A program made the position numbers and the translations under genes. Positions 9,990 to 17,848 of a stretch of 34,158 nt of DNA are shown here, piece after piece. Source of the stretch: Pseudomonadota bacterium (lineage in GTDB: Bacteria; Pseudomonadota; Gammaproteobacteria; Competibacterales; Competibacteraceae); contig JAFEGB010000079.1 in the NCBI GenBank assembly GCA_018240295.1, positions 1 to 34,158 on the forward strand. Direction: 5' to 3'. The notes under the pieces are model-generated. The model was not told where the DNA came from and did not search any database. It saw only the letters and a list, made by a program, of their open reading frames with translations. Position 1 is the first letter of the stretch; every line of letters begins with the position of its first letter.

Positions 9990-10552
9990 GGTGCCGCCAG
10001 CAGCGCATGCAGGCGCGGCCAGTCGAAGGCCGGCCCCGGATCGGTCTTGCGGCCCGGCGCGATGTCGCAGTGACCGGCGAGCGCATCGGCGCCGATCTGC
10101 GGACAGGCGCGGCGCAGCGCCGGGATCAGCGCTGCCAGCGCCGTGTACTGGGCATCGGTGTACGGCGTCGTGTCGCTGCCTTCGAGCTCGATGCCGATCG
10201 AGAAATCATTGCAGCGCGTGCGCCCGCGCCACTGCGAGGCCCCGGCGTGCCAGGCGCGTTCGCCGCAGGGCACGTACTGCACGAGTGTGCCGTCGCGCCG
10301 GATCAGGAAATGCGCCGACACCCGCAGCGCCGCGATGTCGCGGAAATACGGGTGGGCATCGGCCGGCAGCGTGTTCGTGAACAGCGCATCGATCCACGGC
10401 CCGCCGAACTCGCCCGGCGGCAGCGAGATGCCGTGAATGACGATCAGCTCGACCGGCATTGCCTCCGGGCGCGCATCGTGATTCGGCGAAGGACAGCGGC
10501 GCGCGGCCGCACACCAGCCATCGGCCCCGATGCGCAGGCTTTCCGCCGTCAT
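9986..10552 (-). CDS. ampD: 1,6-anhydro-N-acetylmuramyl-L-alanine amidase AmpD
   Basis: 188 residues. A cytosolic zinc amidase that cleaves the stem peptide from anhydro-muropeptides during peptidoglycan recycling; in bacteria with AmpR/AmpC its loss induces beta-lactamase. The zinc ligands are H40 (V-I-H-G-I-S), H161 (A-G-H-C-D-I-A-P) and D171, with E122 and K169 at the catalytic positions, aligned with E. coli H34, H154, D164, E116 and K162. No signal peptide, so it is the cytosolic type rather than AmiD. It overlaps murI upstream and yaiI downstream by ATGA junctions. Confidence 0.94.
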   Translation of the reverse strand: MTAESLRIGADGWCAAARRCPSPNHDARPEAMPVELIVIHGISLPPGEFGGPWIDALFTNTLPADAHPYFRDIAALRVSAHFLIRRDGTLVQYVPCGERAWHAGASQWRGRTRCNDFSIGIELEGSDTTPYTDAQYTALAALIPALRRACPQIGADALAGHCDIAPGRKTDPGPAFDWPRLHALLAAP

Positions 10553-11406
10553 GCCCTCGCCACCGCCGCCGGCAGCGCATCGAGCCGCGCCGCAGTCCCC
10601 CGGAGCCGCGCCAGCACCGGTCCGAGCCGGGCCGGTTCGCCGCTGGTGAAGAAGGCTTCGCTACCCGGTCGCGGCCCCGGCGCCAGCCGGCCTTCGGCCG
10701 TCAGCACGGCACGCGTGTGCCGCGCGACCGCCGCGCCGGTATCGATCAGCGCCACGCCGGGACCGGCGACCTCGGCAATCAGCGGTTTCAGGAACGGGTA
10801 ATGCGTGCAGCCGAGGATCAGCGTGTCGGCGCCCTGCGCGAGCAGCGGCTCGACGTGGCGGGCGACCGCCGCGCGCGCGGCCGGGCCGCTGCAGTCGCCG
10901 CGCTCGACCAGATCGACCCAGCCCGGGCAGGGCTCGGTCAGCACGCGCACGTCGCGCCCGAAGCGCGCCAGCAGTGCCGCGAACTTCGCGCTCGCCAGCG
11001 TGCCGGTGGTCGCGAGCACGCCGACCGTGCCGCTGCGCGTCGCCGCCGCCGCCGGCTTCACGGCCGGCTCCATGCCGACCACCGGCACCGGGCAGCCGGC
11101 GCGCAGCTCGCGCACGGCCGCGGCGGTCGCGGTGTTGCAGGCGACGACCAGCAGCTTCGCGCGCCGTTCGAGCAGGAAGCCGGCGATCGCGAGCGTGCGG
11201 GCGCGGATGAAGGCGTCGGACTTCTCGCCGTACGGGACGTGGCCGGAATCGGCGACGTACAGGAAATCCTCATGCGGCAGCTGCGCGCGCAGCTCGCGCA
11301 GCACCGACAGGCCGCCGAGGCCGGAATCGAACACGCCGACCGGCGCGGCTGCCTCGCCGGTGCCCGGCGGCGGCGGCGCCCCGGGCGCAAGTGTCGTGCC
11401 GTCCAG
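10549..11406 (-). CDS. murI: Glutamate racemase MurI with a non-canonical start
   Basis: About 285 residues. It makes D-glutamate for peptidoglycan. The motifs are intact: V-F-D-S-G-L-G-G near the N terminus, V-A-C-N-T-A-T (first catalytic cysteine) and L-G-C-T-H-Y-P (second). No ATG, GTG or TTG occurs in frame between the fbp stop (11412-11414) and the first motif. Candidates are CTG at 11406 (used here), ATT at 11409 and CTG at 11415, which overlaps the fbp stop. GAAGG at 11416-11420 is 9 bases from the 11406 codon and 6 from the ATT. The only common start is GTG at 11334, inside V-F-D-S-G, which would remove the first beta strand. The 3' end overlaps the ampD start. Confidence 0.85.
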   Translation of the reverse strand: MDGTTLAPGAPPPPGTGEAAAPVGVFDSGLGGLSVLRELRAQLPHEDFLYVADSGHVPYGEKSDAFIRARTLAIAGFLLERRAKLLVVACNTATAAAVRELRAGCPVPVVGMEPAVKPAAAATRSGTVGVLATTGTLASAKFAALLARFGRDVRVLTEPCPGWVDLVERGDCSGPAARAAVARHVEPLLAQGADTLILGCTHYPFLKPLIAEVAGPGVALIDTGAAVARHTRAVLTAEGRLAPGPRPGSEAFFTSGEPARLGPVLARLRGTAARLDALPAAVARA

Positions 11407-11411
11407 AATGC

Positions 11412-12419
11412 TCAGCCTTCGCGGTGATAGGCGACGATGCGCTCGACTTCGTGCTTCGAACCGACGATGACCGGCACGCGCTGGTGCAGGCCGACCGGCT
11501 GCAGGTCGAGCAGGCGCTCGCGACCGGTGCTCGCCGCACCGCCAGCCTGCTCGATCAGCATCGCCACCGGATTGGCCTCGTACATCAGCCGCAGCTTGCC
11601 GCCCTTCTTGGCGGTCTTGGCGTCGGCCGGGTACAGGAACACGCCGCCGCGGCAGAGCACGCGGTAGACATCGCCGACCATCGCCCCCATCCAGCGCATG
11701 TTGAAGTCGCGTCCGCGCGGGCCGTCGCTGCCGGCCAGACATTCGTCGATGTAGCGCTGCACCGGCGGCTCCCAGTGGCGCTGGTTCGAGGCGTTGATCG
11801 CGAACTCGGCGCTGTCCTCGGGCACGCGCATCTCGGGATGCGTCAGCACGAACTCGCCGATCGTGTCATCGAGCGTGAAGCCGTTGACGCCGTAGCCGGT
11901 GGTCAGCACGAGGATCGTCTGCGGACCATAGACCGCCATGCCGGCGGCGACCTGCTGCGAGCCGGGCTGCAGGAAGTGCTCGGCGCTCGGCTCGGTGACG
12001 CCGTCCGGGCAGCGCAGCACCGAGAAGATCGTGCCGATGATGCCGTTCACGTCGGTGTTCGAGGAGCCGTCGAGCGGATCGAACAGCAGCAGGTAGCGGC
12101 CGCGCGGATACACGGCCGGCAGGTTGTAGACGTCGTCCATTTCCTCCGACGCCATCGCCGCCACGCGCCCGCCCCATTCGTTGCAGCGCAGGAAGGCTTC
12201 GTTGGCGAGCACGTCGAGCTTCTTCTGGTCCTCGCCCTGCACGTTCTCGGTGCCGGCGTGGCCGAGCACGCCGGCGAGCGATCCGCGGCTGACGGCGTTC
12301 GCGATCGCCTTGCAGGCGATGACGATATCGTTGATCAGCGAGGTGAAATCGCCGGTCGCATGGGCGTGCCGGCGCTGCTCCTCGATGATGAACTGCGTGA
12401 CGGTGGTTCCGACTTGCAT
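11412..12419 (-). CDS. fbp: Fructose-1,6-bisphosphatase, class I
   Basis: 335 residues. It hydrolyses fructose 1,6-bisphosphate to fructose 6-phosphate in gluconeogenesis, using Mg2+. The class I metal motif [10 protein letters not shown] is present, as is the C-terminal substrate motif [15 protein letters not shown]. The start at 12419 has AAGGA 7 bases upstream and begins M-Q-V-G-T-T-V; in-frame sequence further 5' is not conserved. It is followed immediately by murI, which probably depends on fbp translation. Functionally it is unrelated to the cell-wall genes behind it. Confidence 0.95.
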   Translation of the reverse strand: MQVGTTVTQFIIEEQRRHAHATGDFTSLINDIVIACKAIANAVSRGSLAGVLGHAGTENVQGEDQKKLDVLANEAFLRCNEWGGRVAAMASEEMDDVYNLPAVYPRGRYLLLFDPLDGSSNTDVNGIIGTIFSVLRCPDGVTEPSAEHFLQPGSQQVAAGMAVYGPQTILVLTTGYGVNGFTLDDTIGEFVLTHPEMRVPEDSAEFAINASNQRHWEPPVQRYIDECLAGSDGPRGRDFNMRWMGAMVGDVYRVLCRGGVFLYPADAKTAKKGGKLRLMYEANPVAMLIEQAGGAASTGRERLLDLQPVGLHQRVPVIVGSKHEVERIVAYHREG

Positions 12420-12653
12420 GGGGGATTCCTTCGACACGGTGCCGCTGCCGGAAGAGTTCCGGTCCGGAAACCAGGAGCACGGTATGCGACACGGGCACCC
12501 TGCCCCCGGGCCGACGGCGGGACTGAAAACTTTACCACAAGGTCTGCGCCCCGCCGCCCGGGACCACCGGGATGCGGCACGGCCCGGAACCGGCGCCGGG
12601 ACACGGACGGCCGGCATGGCCCGGATGCGCGATCGCCGGCCATCGTTGCGATT

Positions 12654-12701
12654 TTGTGCCGCTTCATTGCGCGAACGTCACGTTGTGCCGCAAACCGTGA
12701 C
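12654..12701. promoter_or_regulatory. Repeat cluster in the fbp upstream region
   Basis: The 396-base gap from 12420 to 12815 separates divergent genes and must hold both promoters. It contains a 9-base direct repeat TTGTGCCGC (12654-12662 and 12683-12691), an odd palindrome AACGT-C-ACGTT (12674-12684) and an inverted pair GTCACG/CGTGAC (12677-12682 and 12696-12701). These overlap each other as operator clusters often do. I cannot name a regulator and see no convincing -35/-10 pair. Confidence 0.35.
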
Positions 12702-12815
12702 TTCCCGCCGCCGGCGTTCTGTCCCACACTCGCCGCATGACCTCCGGCAGGGAGCCCGGAACTGCATCTGGCACGACCCCCCGTGCCCACCGCTGCCGCA
12801 TCTGGTACCGCCGCC

Positions 12816-13139
12816 ATGCCCCTCACTTCACGCAACCGACGCTCGATCCGCTCGCTCGGCATCCTGACCCTCGTGCTGTTCGTCGTCGCCCTGACCGTCT
12901 CGATCGGGCCGGCCTGGCTGATCAACCCGTACATCTACGACACGGCGCAGATCTCGTTCATGAGCATCCCGCTGTGGATCGCGACCGTCGGGCTGGCGCT
13001 GTGGGTCAACCAGATGACGCTGGACCGCCGCCGGCCGCTCGACCTGCTGACGCTGACGCTCGGGCGGGCGCCGCTGCTGGCGATTCCGATCGTGCTGGCG
13101 CTGCTGCTGGTGCTGACGATCGCCGGCGTGCGGCTCTGA
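12816..13139 (+). CDS. Small inner-membrane protein of unknown function
   Basis: About 107 residues. Not recognised. It shows a short basic N terminus (S-R-N-R-R-S-I-R), then three hydrophobic stretches at about 14-36, 49-67 and 84-105, separated by a loop with W-L-I-N-P-Y-I-Y and a basic loop D-R-R-R-P-L-D. This predicts an integral membrane protein with three spans. The ATG at 12816 is used; an in-frame GTG at 12783 would add 11 residues and cannot be ruled out because neither has a strong Shine-Dalgarno. It converges with dnaB, the two stops being 6 bases apart. Codon use looks like its neighbours. Confidence 0.65.
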   Translation: MPLTSRNRRSIRSLGILTLVLFVVALTVSIGPAWLINPYIYDTAQISFMSIPLWIATVGLALWVNQMTLDRRRPLDLLTLTLGRAPLLAIPIVLALLLVLTIAGVRL

Positions 13140-13145
13140 GGAGCT

Positions 13146-14552
13146 TCAGACGTACTCGTCCGCCGCGTACACGTCGGGCATGAAGTTCTCGAAGCGCGTG
13201 TACTTGCCGAGGAAGGTCAGGCGCACCGAACCGATCGGACCGTTGCGCTGCTTGCCGATGATGATCTCGGCCGTGCCCTTGTCGGCACTGTCCGGGTGGT
13301 AGACCTCGTCGCGATAGATGAAGCAGATCAGGTCGGCATCCTGCTCGATCGCGCCCGATTCGCGCAGATCCGACATCACCGGCCGCTTGTTCGGCCGCTG
13401 CTCCAGCGAGCGGTTGAGCTGCGACAGCGCGATCACCGGCACGTGCAGCTCCTTGGCGAGCGCCTTCAGCGAGCGCGAGATTTCCGAGATCTCGGTCGCA
13501 CGGTTCTCGGAGTTGCCCGGCACCTGCATCAGCTGCAGGTAATCGAGCATCACCAGCCCGAGCTGGCCGTGCTCGCGCGCCAGGCGCCGGCAGCGGGCGC
13601 GGACTTCGGTCGGGCTCAACGCCGCCGTGTCGTCGATGAACAGCTTGGCCTCGGCGAGCAGGCTGACGGCCGAGGTCAGCCGCGGCCAGTCCTCGTCCTC
13701 CAGCTTGCCGGTGCGGATGCGGTGCTGGTCGATGCGCCCGAGCGAGGACATCATGCGCAGCGCCAGGTGATCGGCCGGCATTTCCATCGAGAACACCGCG
13801 ACCGGGCGGTTCTCCTTGATCGCCGCGTGCTCGACGATGTTCATCGCGAAGGTCGTCTTGCCCATCGACGGGCGGCCGGCCACGATGATCAGCTCGCCGG
13901 ACTGCAGGCCGGCGGTCATCTCGTCGAATTCGCTCCAGCCGGTCGGCACGCCGGTGATCGGGTCGTCGCGCTCGAACAGCGTGTCGATGCGATCGACCGC
14001 CCTGGTCAGCAGATCCTTGATCGGCTGGAAACCCTGGTTCTGGCGGCTGCCCTGCTCGGCGATCGCGAACACCTCGCGCTCGGCCTCGTCGAGCAGTTCC
14101 TTGCTGCTGCGCCCCTCGGGCTGATAGGCGCGCCCGGCGATGTCGGTGCCGACGCGGATCAGCTGCCGGAGCACCGAACGCTCGCGCACGATGTCGGCAT
14201 AGGCGCGGATGTTGGCCGCGCTCGGCGTGTCGCGCGCGAGCGTCGCGAGATACGGCAGGCCGCCGGCGTCGTCGAGCAGCGCACTGCGCTCCAGCCATTC
14301 GGCGAGCGTGACCACATCGAGCGGCGAGCCCTGCTCGGCGAGCGTGCGGATGGCGCGGAAGATCAGCCGGTGATCGCCGCGGTAGAAATCCTCCTCGACC
14401 ACGCGATCGGCGACCGTGTCCCAGGCGGCGTTGTCGAGCATCAGGCCGCCGAGCACGGCCTGCTCGGCCTCCAGCGAATGCGGCGGCACGCGCAGGGCCT
14501 CGGTGCCGGCATCGGCAACGGCGGCAGCGTCGGACGGATACGGCAGGAACAC
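13146..14552 (-). CDS. dnaB: Replicative DNA helicase DnaB
   Basis: 468 residues, normal length. The hexameric 5'-3' helicase that unwinds DNA at the replication fork. The N-terminal DnaB domain (about 22-125) begins with P-P-H-S-L-E-A-E-Q-A-V-L-G; the C-terminal RecA-like domain has Walker A G-R-P-S-M-G-K-T-T at 226-234, Walker B V-M-L-D-Y-L-Q-L-M, and S-Q-L-N-R-S-L-E-Q-R. No intein is present. The start is GTG at 14552 with GAGG about 9 bases upstream. It follows rplI, a common arrangement, but a hairpin lies between them. Confidence 0.96.
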   Translation of the reverse strand: MFLPYPSDAAAVADAGTEALRVPPHSLEAEQAVLGGLMLDNAAWDTVADRVVEEDFYRGDHRLIFRAIRTLAEQGSPLDVVTLAEWLERSALLDDAGGLPYLATLARDTPSAANIRAYADIVRERSVLRQLIRVGTDIAGRAYQPEGRSSKELLDEAEREVFAIAEQGSRQNQGFQPIKDLLTRAVDRIDTLFERDDPITGVPTGWSEFDEMTAGLQSGELIIVAGRPSMGKTTFAMNIVEHAAIKENRPVAVFSMEMPADHLALRMMSSLGRIDQHRIRTGKLEDEDWPRLTSAVSLLAEAKLFIDDTAALSPTEVRARCRRLAREHGQLGLVMLDYLQLMQVPGNSENRATEISEISRSLKALAKELHVPVIALSQLNRSLEQRPNKRPVMSDLRESGAIEQDADLICFIYRDEVYHPDSADKGTAEIIIGKQRNGPIGSVRLTFLGKYTRFENFMPDVYAADEYV

Positions 14553-14656
14553 TCGGCGCGACCTCGCAAGTCAGGCAGGCAGCGGATCGGCCCGGCGCGA
14601 CCGGGCGGCTCGCGAATCTAGCACAGGCCTGCACCGGCGGTGCCGCAGACGACGAA

Positions 14657-14700
14657 CGGCCCCGGCCACCGGCGTCGCAGGACACCGGCGGCCGGGGCCG
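14657..14700 (-). terminator. Strong hairpin downstream of rplI
   Basis: Perfect 11-bp arms (14657-14667 and 14690-14700) of pure G/C around a 22-base loop, 52 bases after the rplI stop. There is no clear U-run on the minus-strand side, so it may act as a Rho-assisted terminator, a 3' stabiliser or a processing point between the ribosomal genes and dnaB. Confidence 0.5.
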
Positions 14701-14752
14701 CGTGCGGGAGGACTTCGGCGACGACTGCGTCGGAGCCGGTCCTGCCCGGTGA

Positions 14753-15199
14753 TTACTCGGCGATGATGTTGACGTGCAGCTTGAAGTTCACGTCGGTGTG
14801 CAGGTGCACGTCGACCTCGACCTCGCCGACGTGGCGGATCGGGCCTTCCGGCATGCGCACTTCGGACTTCTTCAGCTCGTAGCCGGCGTGGGTGACGACA
14901 TCGGCGATGTCGGCCGGGCCGATCGAGCCGAACAGCCGGCCTTCGGCGCCGGCCTTGGCGGCCATGGTCACCAGCAGGTCGGCGAGCTGGTCGCGGCGGG
15001 CCTGGGCCTTGGCGAGCATGTCGGCCGCAGCGGCCTCCAGCTCGGCCCGGCGGGCCTCGAAGCGGGCGACGTTGGTCGGCGTGGCCTCGGTGGCCTTGCC
15101 GCGCGGGATCAGGAAATTGCGGCCGTAACCGGACTTGACGGTGACACGGTCACCGAGGTTGCCGAGGTTTTCGACCTTCGAGAGCAGGATGACTTCCAT
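14753..15199 (-). CDS. rplI: 50S ribosomal protein L9
   Basis: 148 residues, typical. Binds 23S rRNA near the L1 stalk base. The N-terminal domain begins [13 protein letters not shown] and includes [13 protein letters not shown]; a long central helix joins it to the C-terminal domain. The start at 15199 is fixed by this motif; the in-frame ATG at 15295 is not conserved. Last gene of the rpsF-rpsR-DUF2232-rplI run. Confidence 0.97.
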   Translation of the reverse strand: MEVILLSKVENLGNLGDRVTVKSGYGRNFLIPRGKATEATPTNVARFEARRAELEAAAADMLAKAQARRDQLADLLVTMAAKAGAEGRLFGSIGPADIADVVTHAGYELKKSEVRMPEGPIRHVGEVEVDVHLHTDVNFKLHVNIIAE

Positions 15200-15275
15200 C
15201 GTCGGAACTCCGAATGCGTGGACAGTGCGTGAATGTACGGTTGGGCGGATCAGGCGATTCGTTCGGTACGGGCAT

Positions 15276-16181
15276 TCATCCCGGGGGCGCGGCACGGGCG
15301 CGCAGGTTCATCCAGGTATCGATCAGTCCGAGCAGGCAGAGCAGCGCGACGGCCTGCGGCAGCAACAGCAGCAGCAGCACGTACACGAGCACCAGCGCCC
15401 ACGGCGACCAGCCGCGCAGCAGCGCCAGCCCATGCAGCACCGCGAGCCCCTGCAGCAGCCAGACCACCGCCAGCGGCAGTGCCAGGCACTGCAGCCAGAG
15501 CGCGCCGCTCGCGAAGGCCGCCGCGCCGGTGACGATCGTCAGCAGCGCCAGCCCGCGTCCGAGGCGCAGGCCGTGGAACTCGCTGCGGAAACCGCCCGGG
15601 TTGTACAGCCGCGCCTGCCACCAGCGCCCGATCAGCAGCGCCACCAGCGCCGAGAACACGACGTTGGCCGCGATCATCCCCGGCATCAGCGGTGCGACCC
15701 AGGCGATCAGCCGGTCGAGCGCCTGCACCGCATCACCGCCGGCACCGGCCTGTTCGAAGGCCGGCTTCAGCAGTTCGGCGAGCCAGCCCTGCCACCAGTC
15801 GGCCGGATCGTCGAGCAGCGCATAAAAGCCGGTGACCACCAGCCAGCCGAGGCCGGCCGCGACCGCGAACGCCGCCGCGAGCGACACCGTCGCACGCAGC
15901 ACCGCCGCCAGTCCCCAGACCGGCAGCCAGAAGCCCGGCAGCACGCCGGCGAGCGGCCCCGGATGGCCGAACAGCAGCCAGCCGAGCACGAAGGCCGCGA
16001 CGCTGGCCGCGCCGAGGATCAGCGCCCCCTCGTACGGCCCGCGCCTGAGCGTCACCAGCGCCAGCGCCGCGCCCGAGAGCAGCAGCACCGGCGGCAGCAG
16101 CAGCGATACGAACATCGTCGCGACGACGATCAGCACGGCCGGCAGCCGTCCTGCCATCACCCGCGACGCGATACCTGTCAT
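15276..16181 (-). CDS. DUF2232 multi-spanning membrane protein
   Basis: 301 residues. A polytopic inner-membrane protein with about eight hydrophobic segments, in pairs separated by short charged loops. The position between rpsR and rplI, and the L-Y-N-P-G-G-F-R-x-E-F loop before the last spans, match the DUF2232 (YybS-like) proteins found at this locus in Pseudomonas and relatives. Function is not established; the fold resembles small-molecule transport S-components, but that is only suggestive. The start at 16181 is likely; an ATG eight residues later is possible. Gaps of 70 and 76 bases to its neighbours leave it in the same transcript. Confidence 0.83.
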   Translation of the reverse strand: MTGIASRVMAGRLPAVLIVVATMFVSLLLPPVLLLSGAALALVTLRRGPYEGALILGAASVAAFVLGWLLFGHPGPLAGVLPGFWLPVWGLAAVLRATVSLAAAFAVAAGLGWLVVTGFYALLDDPADWWQGWLAELLKPAFEQAGAGGDAVQALDRLIAWVAPLMPGMIAANVVFSALVALLIGRWWQARLYNPGGFRSEFHGLRLGRGLALLTIVTGAAAFASGALWLQCLALPLAVVWLLQGLAVLHGLALLRGWSPWALVLVYVLLLLLLPQAVALLCLLGLIDTWMNLRARAAPPG

Positions 16182-16251
16182 GAATGAACCCGCCCGCAGG
16201 CCGCGACCGCCCGGAACCGGATCAACCCGGTACCGGCGTTCGCAGCGCCGC

Positions 16252-16476
16252 TCAGTGACGGTCGGTGTAGGGCAGCAGCGCGAGGAAACGCGCGCGCTTG
16301 ATCGCCGTGGCGAGCTGGCGCTGGTAGCGCGCCTTCGTGCCGGTGATGCGGCTCGGCACGATCTTGCCCGTCTCGGTGATGTAGTTCTTCAGCGTGCCGA
16401 GATCCTTGTAATCGATCTCGGTGACGCCTTCGGCGGTGAAGCGGCAGTACTTGCGGCGACGGAAGAAGCGGGACAT
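16252..16476 (-). CDS. rpsR: 30S ribosomal protein S18
   Basis: 74 residues, normal. Binds S6 on the platform of the 30S subunit. The hallmark basic N terminus ([13 protein letters not shown]) is followed by I-D-Y-K-D and the conserved [10 protein letters not shown] and [12 protein letters not shown]. It lies 36 bases after rpsF in the ribosomal operon. The S6:S18 complex often represses this operon through the mRNA leader. Confidence 0.98.
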   Translation of the reverse strand: MSRFFRRRKYCRFTAEGVTEIDYKDLGTLKNYITETGKIVPSRITGTKARYQRQLATAIKRARFLALLPYTDRH

Positions 16477-16512
16477 GGCGGATTCGATCCTGGTGCGTGG
16501 AAGGCGGACGGC

Positions 16513-16902
16513 TTATTCGTCGTCGGAGGCGTCGACTTCGGCGGCGACGTCGTCGTGACGCGACTCGCGCTCCTCGCGGCCCTCGCGGGACTTGGCGAGC
16601 GGCGAAGCCTCGGTGTCCGGACCCGGACGGCTGATGATCAGGTTGCGCAGCACCGCATCATTGAAGCGGAACGCGCTCTCGATCTCGTCGAGCACGGCCT
16701 GGCTGCACTCGACGTTCATCAGCACATAGTGCGCCTTGTGCACCTTGTTGATCGGATAGGCCAGCTGGCGGCGGCCCCAGTCCTCGAGACGGTGGATCGC
16801 ACCGCCGTCGGTCTCGATCATCGACCGGTAACGATCGATCATCGCCGGCACCTGCTCGCTCTGGTCCGGGTGGACCAGGAAGACGATTTCGTAGTGACGC
16901 AT
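16513..16902 (-). CDS. rpsF: 30S ribosomal protein S6
   Basis: 129 residues. Binds S18 and 16S rRNA on the 30S platform. Starts [14 protein letters not shown], with R-R-L-A-Y-P-I-N-K at about 46-54 (R-R-Q-L-A-Y here). The C-terminal tail beyond residue 100 is charged and acidic at the end, as in E. coli S6, which is glutamylated there. AAGGAG lies 5 bases before the ATG. It is first in the operon and is preceded by a structured leader and a good sigma-70 promoter. Confidence 0.97.
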   Translation of the reverse strand: MRHYEIVFLVHPDQSEQVPAMIDRYRSMIETDGGAIHRLEDWGRRQLAYPINKVHKAHYVLMNVECSQAVLDEIESAFRFNDAVLRNLIISRPGPDTEASPLAKSREGREERESRHDDVAAEVDASDDE

Positions 16903-16920
16903 CGAAGCTCCTTACGGATG

Positions 16921-16979
16921 AAAAACAGCCGCCCGGCGGTCCGGTGCGGCAAGGAGTCGGCCCTGTCGGACCGGAAAAG
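16921..16979 (-). promoter_or_regulatory. Structured rpsF leader with a terminator-like hairpin
   Basis: On the minus strand the leader holds a hairpin: GCCG (16950-16947) pairs with CGGC (16931-16928) and CCGG (16944-16941) with CCGG (16936-16933), then TG and five U (16925-16921). Upstream, CGGTCCG (16973-16967) can instead pair with CGGACCG (16943-16937), which would break the inner stem. So two exclusive folds are possible. rpsF leaders in many bacteria bind S6:S18; this may be that element. Structure is from inspection only. Confidence 0.5.
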
Positions 16980-16985
16980 CCGCGC

Positions 16986-17014
16986 AGTGTATGGAGTTGT
17001 CCGCGCCCGGGCAA
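16986..17014 (-). promoter_or_regulatory. Sigma-70 promoter of the rpsF operon
   Basis: On the minus strand, TTGCCC (17014-17009), a 17-base spacer and TACACT (16991-16986). Transcription would start near 16979, giving a leader of about 77 bases before rpsF. It lies in the 128-base gap after rlmB. Confidence 0.65.
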
Positions 17015-17030
17015 GCCGCGGCGCCGGCTT

Positions 17031-17780
17031 TCAGCGCCGCGCGCGGCGCTGGCGCAGCGCCTCGAACAGGAACACGCCGGTCGCGACCGAGACGTTCAGG
17101 CTCTCGACCGTGCCGGTCATCGGGATGTGCGCCAGGTAGTCACATTCCTCGCGCGTCAGCCGGCGCAGGCCTTTTTCCTCGGCCCCGAGCACCAGCGCCA
17201 CCGGCCCGGCGAGATCCATCGCATACAGATCGGCCTCGGCCTCGCCGGCGGCGCCGACCAGCCAGATGCCGCGCTGCTTCAGCTCGCGCAGCGTGCGCGC
17301 GAGGTTGGTGACCGGGATGAACGGCACGTGCTCGGCCGCGCCGCAGGCCACCTTGCGCGCGGTCGGCGTCAGGCCGGCGGCGCGGTCGTTCGGGGCGAGT
17401 ACCGCGTGCACGCCGGCGGCGTCGGCCGAGCGCAGGCAGGCGCCGAGGTTGTGCGGGTCCTGCACGCCGTCGAGCACCAGCAGCAGCGCCGGCCCCTCGA
17501 TGGCATCGAGCAGCGCGTCGAGTTCGTCCTCGCGCCACTGGCGTTCGGCGACCTTCATGCGCGCGAACACGCCCTGGTGGCGCTCGCCACCGCACTGGCG
17601 ATCGAGCGCTTCGGCGTCCTCGGCGTAGACCCGCACGCCGGCGGCTTCGGCCAGCGCCAGCAGTTCCCTGATGCGCGCATCGCGCCGGCGCCGGTCCACC
17701 CACAGACCGCGCAGCCGCTGCGGCTCGTGACGCAGCGCCGCACCGACCGCATGCAGGCCGTAGATCAGTTCCTCGCTCAT
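17031..17780 (-). CDS. rlmB: 23S rRNA (guanosine-2'-O-)-methyltransferase RlmB
   Basis: 249 residues, normal. A SPOUT-class S-adenosylmethionine methyltransferase that modifies G2251 of 23S rRNA in E. coli. The N-terminal substrate-binding domain (about 1-80) begins I-Y-G-L-H-A-V; the SPOUT knot carries D-G-V-Q-D-P-H-N-L-G-A-C-L-R near 103-116, L-V-L-G-A-E-E-K-G-L near 197 and S-L-N-V-S-V-A-T-G near 226. It lies between rnr and rpsF, the same neighbourhood as in many gammaproteobacteria; the 68-base gap after rnr suggests cotranscription. Confidence 0.95.
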   Translation of the reverse strand: MSEELIYGLHAVGAALRHEPQRLRGLWVDRRRRDARIRELLALAEAAGVRVYAEDAEALDRQCGGERHQGVFARMKVAERQWREDELDALLDAIEGPALLLVLDGVQDPHNLGACLRSADAAGVHAVLAPNDRAAGLTPTARKVACGAAEHVPFIPVTNLARTLRELKQRGIWLVGAAGEAEADLYAMDLAGPVALVLGAEEKGLRRLTREECDYLAHIPMTGTVESLNVSVATGVFLFEALRQRRARR

Positions 17781-17848
17781 GTCGGCAGGACTCCGGGCCG
17801 CGTGCCAACGGCACGCAGCGGTTCATCGTTCAGGGATCGGCTCCGGCT

